Assembly (NCBI GenBank): GCA_029940115.1
Contig: JAOZRQ010000505.1
Span: forward strand, 1-5,162
Direction of reading: 5' to 3'
Length of the DNA stretch: 5,162 bases
Origin: Desulfobacterales bacterium
Lineage (GTDB): Bacteria > Desulfobacterota > Desulfobacteria > Desulfobacterales > 4be13
Shown: one piece after another, positions 1 to 5,162 of the stretch
Layout of the letters: the number at the start of each line of letters is the position of its first letter
Position numbering within the stretch: the first letter of the stretch is position 1
Made by a program: the position numbers and the translations under genes
Notes under the pieces: generated by a model
The model's database searches: none
Told to the model about the DNA's origin: nothing
Seen by the model: only the letters and a program-made list of their open reading frames with translations

Positions 1-354
1 GATGAGCGTCGCATCGGGAACGGCCCCCGCCGGCACAGCCGCCCGGATCCCGCCCGGCCCCTCCACAACCCCGCCGTCCGACCCGATCACGGTGGTCCCG
101 TCCGGGTCTCTGAAGGGACCCGGATCATACACCGTGACATTGCCGGAGGAATCCCTGAGTTCCATCTCCAGGTCATCAGCTGCCTCCGCACCTGCGGAAA
201 CAGAGAAGCTTCCGTCGGAATCTGCGATCACGCCGGTTCTCGTGCCTGCTGTCACATTGATGACCGTCACCAGTGTTCCCGGTTCGGCAGTGCCCTGAGT
301 GCCGGCGACCCGGCTCACAGGGTCCCCGCCCGCATCCGCAGAAGGAATGCTCAT
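1..354 (-). CDS. Partial modular protein: Ig-like domain then start of a ZU5-like domain; probably 5'-truncated
   Basis: This frame is open from ATG 354 to the window edge (118 codons, no stop), so the 3' part is missing. Residues 12-77 resemble a bacterial Ig-like Big_6-type or carboxypeptidase-regulatory-like repeat: GTAEPGTLVTVINVTAGT (21-38), then DSDGSFSVSAG (45-55), then RDSSGNVTVYD (67-77). Residues 93-116 (DGGVVEGPGGIRAAVPAGAV at 93-112) look like the opening of a ZU5 domain. GC is about 65%, far above the neighbouring small gene. No Shine-Dalgarno precedes ATG 354, no signal peptide follows, and the frame reads on upstream as plausible protein (NIYPEPGQITM) to a TAA at 411-409. It therefore looks like an internal piece of a larger gene related to the one at 2128-5162 that lost its 5' end. 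The alternative is a genuine weakly translated start at 354. That the frame is coding is fairly sure; that it is expressed is not. Confidence 0.65.
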   Translation of the reverse strand, partial: MSIPSADAGGDPVSRVAGTQGTAEPGTLVTVINVTAGTRTGVIADSDGSFSVSAGAEAADDLEMELRDSSGNVTVYDPGPFRDPDGTTVIGSDGGVVEGPGGIRAAVPAGAVPDATLI

Positions 355-461
355 CGTGATCTGCCCGGGTTCAGGATAAATATTCTGAAGGCAGGCGTTT
401 CTCGGGCTTTAAACTTTATTATCGGGGGTGAACTCATCATTCTGAAAGACAAAGTCCGTTT
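355..461 (-). other. Gap between the NTF2-like gene and the partial modular gene
   Basis: No clear terminator or promoter was seen. The part from 408 down to 355 reads in frame with the downstream partial gene and is probably residual coding sequence, closed off by TAA at 411-409. An interrupted inverted repeat is present: CTGCC (361-365) with GGCAG (390-394) and TTCAG (370-374) with CTGAA (385-389), with four unpaired bases on one side. It has no T-run after it, so it is not called a terminator. The junction between about 40% GC and about 65% GC sequence falls here. Confidence 0.5.
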
Positions 462-950
462 TTATTCAGGGGCAGATGAAGAAGGTATTAATTCCCGACC
501 GACAATCTTTGCGTCAAATCGTTCAAATTTCCATCCGTCCTTGGTTTCGGATAAAAACATTTCAAAGCTCTCCTTTATTCTGACACCTCGTCTCACAGAA
601 TTCATCATGCCGACAATTCTGGGATGGCCATCAACTATGGAAAACTTATAAGATTCCAGATTTATTTCACCAAATTCTCCGAATAAGCTCTTGTATTTTC
701 CTGACAATTTTTTTACTCTCTCTTTTGCGAGTCTTCCTCCGCCTGACACATGGTTTTTTCCTTCTTCCGTAAAGCAGGAATAGAAACTTTCAAGGTTGCC
801 CTTTTTTAAAAAAATCATACAAGTTTCAAATGCACGCAGAGGGGTGCCAAAATCCTCGGTTCTCTTCTCTGTGATTTTCAATTGGTATAACATTCCGACC
901 GTAACACAGCAGATGATGACGAGAGCTGCCAATTTTTCTGACTGCCGCAT
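462..950 (-). CDS. Small membrane-anchored protein with NTF2-like domain
   Basis: This is a 162-residue protein from ATG 950 (166 if TTG 962 were used) ending in TAA at 464-462. One hydrophobic segment at about 7-22 acts as a probable signal anchor. The remaining part, about 36-148, has the pattern of small NTF2-like/SnoaL or DUF4878-like folds: an opening helix with Ala/Phe and a Gly-Asn/Asp turn (FLKKGNLESFYSCF at 47-60), a middle stretch FGEFGEINLESY (90-101), then strands ending in a polar-Gly-Trp-Lys edge strand (KDGWKFERFD at 137-146). Such folds often act as small binding or lid domains outside the membrane, and no catalytic residues can be named. It is the last gene of a two-gene unit with the TPR protein, whose membrane segment it closely resembles. 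GC is about 38-40%. The fold call is by pattern only; the function is unknown. Confidence 0.83.
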   Translation of the reverse strand: MRQSEKLAALVIICCVTVGMLYQLKITEKRTEDFGTPLRAFETCMIFLKKGNLESFYSCFTEEGKNHVSGGGRLAKERVKKLSGKYKSLFGEFGEINLESYKFSIVDGHPRIVGMMNSVRRGVRIKESFEMFLSETKDGWKFERFDAKIVGRELIPSSSAPE

Positions 951-956
951 ATTTTT

Positions 957-960
957 CTCC
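957..960 (-). promoter_or_regulatory. Ribosome binding site that decides the start of the NTF2-like gene
   Basis: GGAG at 960-957 lies six bases before the ATG at 950. A TTG four codons further up (962-960) is in frame, but it overlaps this Shine-Dalgarno sequence and has none of its own. ATG 950 is therefore the better start. The site sits in the 17-nt gap after the TAA of the TPR gene (970-968), which suggests coupled translation. Confidence 0.75.
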
Positions 961-967
961 AACCAAT

Positions 968-1978
968 TTATTCCAGATTACCCGGCAGTTCCCGGAGCAT
1001 ATCTTTTACAAGCGGATGATTTTGAAAATCAACGGCCTCCGGATCAAAGTCTTTCAGATAATAGCCATCACCGTAAGTCCCGTAAAACATACTGACTTGC
1101 TTTGCAGCCTTATATAATTCAAGTTCTTTCAGCACACCGAGCCAGTATAGTCCGATAATACATTTTGAACAAATCAGTTTGTCATCATGGTAATCCTTTA
1201 ATAATTGTTTATACAATCTCACAGCTTCTTCTCTGGTCTCATTTTTCTCGTCATAACACGATGCTATGCGAAGTTTTGCATGAGGAACAAATGCGCTATA
1301 CGGGTAATTAAGAATGAACTGTCTCACATGTTGTATAGCTGTGGGAAGAAATTCTTCAAATCTTCCGTCTTCCGAAGGGTTATAATAATATCCGACATTC
1401 AGTTCCGCATACTCACTCAACACAGACTCGGGGTACTTATCAAGAAGTGTCTGATAACATTGTCTCTCATCAACTCCGTTGTAGGGAGCTATAATGGCCA
1501 GTTCAAAAGGCGACTTGTCCGATTTCTCTTTTATTCTGTCAATTTCTTTTTTCAGCCCTTCTCCGTCATTGAACTTCCTTCGTAAAGCCATGCGATATCT
1601 GTTCAGTGCGCCGATTTGTTCGGAGCCGTCTGATGATTCGACAATTGTCTGATACATTTCAAGAGATTCATCGATTCTTCCACTCATTTCAAAATTGTAA
1701 GCTTTTAGTAACTTTTTACGTCGTTCGTCTGACAGCCGAGAAGACATCTTTTTAATGTACCTTTTTTTATCTTCTGCCTGACCAACTACGCTTGCTGTAT
1801 CTGAAGAAAGCGTTTCTCTCAAAGCTTTTCGCTGCTGATCGCCAGATCGGAGATGATGGGTAGGCATTTTATCAGTACGTCCCATATTCTTCCTCTTTGA
1901 GTGATACAACGCAGTGATTATAACACAGCAAACAGCAACAAGCACACTAACAATGATTAATTTTTGATATTTCTTCAT
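968..1978 (-). CDS. Membrane-anchored TPR-like repeat protein
   Basis: This 336-residue protein has its start set by AGGAGG eight bases upstream. A short basic N-terminus (MKKYQK) is followed by one hydrophobic segment at about 7-25, which fits an uncleaved inner-membrane anchor with the rest outside the cytoplasm. The Cys pair in it lacks a proper lipobox, so a lipoprotein is unlikely. Residues 28-80 are charged and probably a flexible stalk. From about 85 to 300 the protein looks all-helical, with TPR-style units: KAYNFEMSGRIDESLEMYQ (92-110), CYQTLLDKYP (174-183), HVRQFILNYPYSAFVPHAKL (217-236) and EEAVRLYKQLLKDY (250-263). This resembles TPR_6/BamD-YbgF-like repeats. Such repeats bind protein partners, so a scaffold role beside the large gene is plausible but inferred. 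GC is about 40%, well below the large gene's propeller and the partial gene at 1-354. The NTF2-like gene follows 17 nt after the stop. No specific family name is recognised. Confidence 0.88.
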   Translation of the reverse strand: MKKYQKLIIVSVLVAVCCVIITALYHSKRKNMGRTDKMPTHHLRSGDQQRKALRETLSSDTASVVGQAEDKKRYIKKMSSRLSDERRKKLLKAYNFEMSGRIDESLEMYQTIVESSDGSEQIGALNRYRMALRRKFNDGEGLKKEIDRIKEKSDKSPFELAIIAPYNGVDERQCYQTLLDKYPESVLSEYAELNVGYYYNPSEDGRFEEFLPTAIQHVRQFILNYPYSAFVPHAKLRIASCYDEKNETREEAVRLYKQLLKDYHDDKLICSKCIIGLYWLGVLKELELYKAAKQVSMFYGTYGDGYYLKDFDPEAVDFQNHPLVKDMLRELPGNLE

Positions 1979-2069
1979 CTTTAAAGCCTCCTTTTACTGC
2001 ATAGTTTGTAAATTCGTTTCTTTTTTAATCTTATTAATTAAAAAAAATTACGAGTTGATTTACTGGCAC
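1979..2069 (-). promoter_or_regulatory. AT-rich leader of the TPR gene with a strong ribosome binding site
   Basis: This is the 5' untranslated region and probable promoter region of the two-gene unit downstream. On the minus strand it holds AGGAGG at 1992-1987, eight bases before the ATG at 1978, which fixes that start. Upstream are a run of eight T (2047-2040), a TTAATTAA palindrome (2034-2041) and other AT-rich stretches that could house a promoter. No convincing -35/-10 pair stands out, so no promoter is placed exactly. The two small genes could also be reached by read-through past the hairpin at 2070-2124. Confidence 0.6.
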
Positions 2070-2124
2070 ATGACCGCAGGGATGAAATCAAATCTCCGGC
2101 TATTTGACTTATCACTGCGGTCAT
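2070..2124 (-). terminator. 55-nt imperfect hairpin just after the large gene
   Basis: A perfect 10-bp inverted repeat (ATGACCGCAG at 2070-2079, CTGCGGTCAT at 2115-2124) encloses a further 3-bp match (2081-2083 with 2111-2113) and an inner 6-bp stem (2088-2093 with 2102-2107) around an 8-nt loop. It begins three bases after the TAG of the large gene, so it may end that transcript or stabilise its 3' end. It is not a textbook intrinsic terminator: the run of eight T on the minus strand (2047-2040) lies about 22 nt past the stem. A dispersed palindromic repeat element is the main alternative. The inverted repeat is seen directly; the role is inferred. Confidence 0.5.
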
Positions 2125-2127
2125 ACA

Positions 2128-5100
2128 CTAGGGCATAATAACTGTAAATATTTTTGTAGCGATTGAATTCGTAGGGGAAGGCACATATTTTACTTTAGTA
2201 GTTCTATCTGGATCATACACCCACTGAATATATGTGTAAGAAAACTCATTGCTCTTACTATCCGCCGTGGTCACTTTCAGAGTGTCACTCATATTTTCGG
2301 TATGCATCAGCGCAACAGCATTCTGAGGGCTGTAATAATGAGTTCCGCCCTCTGTCTCCTCTTTGGCAATGGGATATGCATTGTTCGCCGCTATCCATGC
2401 ATCGCACATTGTCTTGCCCTCTTTCAGCTTCCTGGCAAACAGTCTGGCAATATCCGAATCCCAGGGTTTTCCACGCGATCCCCCCCGATTGCCCATAATG
2501 CCGTGCGCTGCACGCCCGGAAGTGTTCAGCAGAGTTTCAGCCCACAGCTTTCCCCATTCCGGGACTCCGTTCACTGTCCGTTCATGCCTATATGCTTCCG
2601 AATTGATTTCTTCTCCGCCAACCGCAGGCAGATCAATGGCAAGTATGCTGCAGGAGGCCAATATAATCCATTCCGCATCTCTGTCCCACGCCCCCACATC
2701 ACCGGGCCGTAATTTATAATAATAGGAGTGAAGCAGGGGACTTAAAAGATTATGATCATCACTGAATATCGCTCCTCTGAACTCTTCGGACTTGTCCCGA
2801 TATGATCCGTGCCCTGAAATATAGGAAATGTCCGAAGCATTGAAAATCTCCGTAATATCCGAATCAGTCAGTGAAACCTCGACTCTGAGGGGGCCGTCGG
2901 CAAAATCCGCAAACTCTGTTTTCATTTCGGCATGCCAATCCGGTCCGTCCGGAGTGGCTGTTCCGTCAACAGCGGAAAACTCTCCCATATCCACCATGAC
3001 CGAGGTGCCGCAGATCACCTCCTCTCCATAGCGTAATTCCGCAACAAACAGATCATCATCCCGGACGGTGACATATTCTTCGGTTGCCGAGGAATCGGAA
3101 TCGGAATCTTCTTCAATAAGATGTATGGTCTTGACAGTTGTCACATAGGTGTAATCCGAACTCAGGCTCAGAGTATAATCAGCCGAGCCATAGACAGGAG
3201 TGATTCCCGGAGGTGATTCGGTCCTGACCACCACATCAAAGTCAGTCACATCTGTCAGACCGTGTACTTTGACATGTATTTCATCATCTTTTCCCATCAG
3301 ATATCTGGGAGACCTTATCTGATCGTTCGTTTCTGCCCAGTCATCAAGAGGTTCGGTCAGTTCCTCATCTCTGAACAACTCCAGTCTTACAGATGTTTCG
3401 TTGCCAATCGGGAATATATACACCTTCCCGTTCACAGGATCACCGACATACCCGAAATTTTTGCCTATGTCAAGAGATCCAGCGCCATCAAGCCCGGATA
3501 CGGTACCCAGTATCCGGTCGTCCTTCCCGTCTTTATCATCATCAATCGGATCCGTGCCTTCAGACGGGTCGGAAATGTCGATGATGTAAACATTTTTACC
3601 GAAGGTGCTCACATAAGCCAGACGGTCATACGGACTCACGCGGACCGACCTGAGAATCTCGTCGAAGCCGATCTCCGATACCACGTTCAATTCCGTTTTG
3701 TCCTCAGTGCCGGTGACTTCGACGATGTAAAATGTTTTGTTGTTTCCTGCGACAAAGATCAGGTCGGCCTGTTCGTCCTCGCCGTCCTCGTTCGGATTTT
3801 CGATCTCTCCGTCACCGTCATGGTCAACGGGGAAATCCGGGATTCCGTGCATGGCCCTTGTCGGTATGGGGAGCGACGCTGTCACCGGCGACTCCGGAGG
3901 TTTGGGGAAATTTGGCCTGAGCAGCCACAGGCTGCGGATATCTCCGGCAACGATGGCATCCCCCATGGTTTCCACGGACAGGGGCACGGGAGACGAGAAA
4001 TCACAGGCGAACAGACCGAGGTTCTCAGGATTGCCGGGAGATTTTTCGTCAAGGCGTGTCATGGCATCGGGTATGCTCATGGCCTGCACGCCGATGCCGA
4101 GAGTGGCCGCGTAAGCATTGCCGCCGCCGTACAGTGTGACGCTCCGGGGTATCCCCGCGTCACACGGTACTCTGGTGATGCACCTGCCGTTGGACAGAGA
4201 GGTCTGATCCATGGAAATGAGAAGCGAACCCGCGAGTTCGAAGCTGTCGCCGGTCACCTTCAGCACATGAAAACCGCTCATATGACTCATCCCGCCACTG
4301 ACAGCCAGCACAAGCGGCTGCCCTTCGAGACCCGGCACGCCCGTGTTTTTCACTGCATAAACGCCGAGGGTGTCTCCTGCCAGTTCTTTCTCCGCCAGTC
4401 TCACAGGGGCCTCCGGATCGCTCACATCAACCAGCACAACGCCGTGCGTATTTCCGTCCGCCGCTCCGGCTCTGCCGTCCGCCACCGCGATCCTGTCTTC
4501 ATTCAGCACACTGATATCATGCGGAGAGTCAACGCCGACCGAGCCGATGACCTCCGGATCGAAGGTTGTGAACGTGGCGTGGTACGATATTTCCTGATCG
4601 GCAAATCCCATGATACCGTTAATTTTAATATGATATTCTGTATCATATTTCAGTCGGCGGGCAGGCGTAAATCCGAATCCCCTTGCCACCTTTACAGATT
4701 CGCCGGTCTCCGGAATGTCGTATGTTTTCCATATTTCCCCGATACTTCCCTCAAGGGGATTGTTACTGTCACCCATCTCTTCCAGACGAAAAGTTTTCTT
4801 GCCGACGACGGATTTCATCTGTATCTGTCTGGTAAATATCACGGATATCTTCGTATTGACAGCGATATCTTTGGCATTCTTTTCCGGATAAATTTCCCAG
4901 ATTGTTATATCTCCCTTGTCTTCTTCCGCCGGAATCTGGATATTGGCAAAACCGCCGTCTTCAGGTTCCATAGCTTCAAAAACCTTTTCTGAGATCGGAT
5001 CGCCCGAAGGTGTATAAACCGCTACGGTGAACGGCTCGTTCACAGGAATCGCGAAGATCGGAGCGGTCATGTTGAACAGGGGATCGGAGAATATGTCCCC

Positions 5101-5162
5101 GAAGTTCCCGCAGCTCATCCCCGTGACCGAGGGGCCGAACATGGGCGAGGGGGTGACAATGG
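2128..5162 (-). CDS. Large modular protein: Ig-like domain, beta-propeller and C-terminal caspase-like (DUF6345-like) domain, 5'-partial
   Basis: The frame is open from the window edge to a TAG at 2130-2128. The Met at 5142 is probably internal, because six more sense codons precede it and no ribosome binding site is seen. Numbering from that Met gives 1004 residues. Residues 84-194 resemble a bacterial Ig-like Big_5 domain (YPEKNAKDIAVNTKISVIF near the start, YHATFTTFD at the end). Residues 196-580 look like a beta-propeller with LVIVD-like blades (VVLVDVSDPEAPV at 235-247; VYIIDISDPS at 518-527). Asp-rich loops DHDGDGE (440-446) and DDDKDGKDD (534-542) resemble calcium-binding loops. Residues 583-765 are beta-rich with an acidic stretch at 677-689. 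Residues 771-950 carry YISGHGS (H778) and WIILASCS (C831), the His-Gly and Cys blocks of clan CD cysteine peptidases. The following GKTMCDAW segment fits DUF6345-type proteins. The product is probably exported or surface-bound, and any signal peptide lies outside the window. The domain calls are family resemblance; peptidase activity is inferred. Confidence 0.9.
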   Translation of the reverse strand, partial: IVTPSPMFGPSVTGMSCGNFGDIFSDPLFNMTAPIFAIPVNEPFTVAVYTPSGDPISEKVFEAMEPEDGGFANIQIPAEEDKGDITIWEIYPEKNAKDIAVNTKISVIFTRQIQMKSVVGKKTFRLEEMGDSNNPLEGSIGEIWKTYDIPETGESVKVARGFGFTPARRLKYDTEYHIKINGIMGFADQEISYHATFTTFDPEVIGSVGVDSPHDISVLNEDRIAVADGRAGAADGNTHGVVLVDVSDPEAPVRLAEKELAGDTLGVYAVKNTGVPGLEGQPLVLAVSGGMSHMSGFHVLKVTGDSFELAGSLLISMDQTSLSNGRCITRVPCDAGIPRSVTLYGGGNAYAATLGIGVQAMSIPDAMTRLDEKSPGNPENLGLFACDFSSPVPLSVETMGDAIVAGDIRSLWLLRPNFPKPPESPVTASLPIPTRAMHGIPDFPVDHDGDGEIENPNEDGEDEQADLIFVAGNNKTFYIVEVTGTEDKTELNVVSEIGFDEILRSVRVSPYDRLAYVSTFGKNVYIIDISDPSEGTDPIDDDKDGKDDRILGTVSGLDGAGSLDIGKNFGYVGDPVNGKVYIFPIGNETSVRLELFRDEELTEPLDDWAETNDQIRSPRYLMGKDDEIHVKVHGLTDVTDFDVVVRTESPPGITPVYGSADYTLSLSSDYTYVTTVKTIHLIEEDSDSDSSATEEYVTVRDDDLFVAELRYGEEVICGTSVMVDMGEFSAVDGTATPDGPDWHAEMKTEFADFADGPLRVEVSLTDSDITEIFNASDISYISGHGSYRDKSEEFRGAIFSDDHNLLSPLLHSYYYKLRPGDVGAWDRDAEWIILASCSILAIDLPAVGGEEINSEAYRHERTVNGVPEWGKLWAETLLNTSGRAAHGIMGNRGGSRGKPWDSDIARLFARKLKEGKTMCDAWIAANNAYPIAKEETEGGTHYYSPQNAVALMHTENMSDTLKVTTADSKSNEFSYTYIQWVYDPDRTTKVKYVPSPTNSIATKIFTVIMP
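3091..3108. repeat. Three tandem copies of a 6-bp unit (GGAATC) inside the large gene
   Basis: Three exact GGAATC copies read on the minus strand as GATTCC x3 and encode Asp-Ser-Asp-Ser-Asp-Ser within an acidic linker (residues 679-684). The unit is a multiple of three, so gain or loss of copies would change linker length without a frameshift. It could simply be a low-complexity linker. Confidence 0.7.

Noticed and set aside
2..298. A 98-codon plus-strand frame rich in Ser, Pro and Thr
   Set aside because: It is the reverse shadow of the Ig-like/ZU5-like partial gene on the minus strand, which has recognisable domain patterns.
361..394. Interrupted hairpin as a terminator for the two-gene unit
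   Set aside because: The stem is broken by four unpaired bases and no T-run follows in the direction of transcription. It also overlaps sequence that reads as coding.
351..440. A 29-codon minus-strand frame starting at ATG 440 and ending in TGA overlapping ATG 354
   Set aside because: The overlap looks like translational coupling, but no Shine-Dalgarno precedes ATG 440. The peptide (starting MMSSPP) shows no feature, and the other frame across 355-408 looks more like real protein.
968..1978. TPR protein as a lipoprotein
   Set aside because: The hydrophobic segment contains two Cys, but the residues before them (Ala-Val) do not make a standard lipobox, and the hydrophobic stretch continues beyond the Cys pair as in a membrane anchor.
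4627..4649. A 9-bp perfect inverted repeat (AATATGATA with TATCATATT, 5-nt loop)
   Set aside because: It lies inside the Ig-like domain coding region, is made of AT-rich codons for Tyr, Asp, Ile and Lys, and has no associated signal. Chance is the simplest explanation.
3262..4992. A 576-codon open frame on the plus strand, antisense to the large gene
   Set aside because: Its predicted protein is rich in Arg, His and Cys with no recognisable domain and no ribosome binding site. The opposite strand has clear domain matches across the same span. It is a shadow of GC-rich coding sequence.

Overview
All supported genes in this window lie on the minus strand, so transcription runs from the high coordinates to the low ones. 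The window is accessory in character: no housekeeping gene, rRNA or tRNA was recognised, and no transposase or CRISPR array was seen. The large modular exported-type protein (bacterial Ig-like domain, beta-propeller, Ca-loop motifs) and strong AGGAGG-type ribosome binding sites suggest a Gram-negative bacterium with many big surface or secreted repeat proteins. A deltaproteobacterial (Desulfobacterota) lineage is my best guess, but that is an impression from protein style and carries low confidence.

Layout in transcription order. (1) 5162-2128 is the 3' part of a very large gene, open through the window edge. Its visible product of about 1010 residues has an Ig-like (Big_5-type) domain, a beta-propeller with LVIVD-like blades and two Asp-rich calcium-loop motifs, a beta-rich linker, and a C-terminal domain with the His-Gly ... 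Ala-Ser-Cys pattern of caspase-fold (clan CD) cysteine peptidases, resembling DUF6345. (2) 2127-1979 is an AT-rich spacer with a 55-nt imperfect hairpin directly after the stop, then the ribosome binding site of the next gene. (3) 1978-968 encodes a membrane-anchored TPR-like protein. (4) 950-462 encodes a membrane-anchored small protein with an NTF2-like outer domain. It starts 17 nt after gene 3 and is certainly in the same operon. (5) 354-1 is the start, or an internal piece, of another GC-rich modular protein (Ig-like domain followed by the beginning of a ZU5-like domain). It runs out of the window and looks 5'-truncated.

Base composition is strongly mosaic: about 65% GC in gene 5 and in the propeller of gene 1, about 45% in the peptidase-like end of gene 1, and about 40% in the two small genes. 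The small genes share a nearly identical transmembrane motif (LVxxCCVxxxxLYxxK), so they probably share an origin or an interaction mode.

Taken together, this could be a cassette in which a modular surface protein carries an exchangeable caspase-like C-terminus followed by two dedicated membrane-anchored accessory genes, with an orphan module of a related protein left downstream. The domains and composition are seen directly or follow from family resemblance. The functional linkage is inference.
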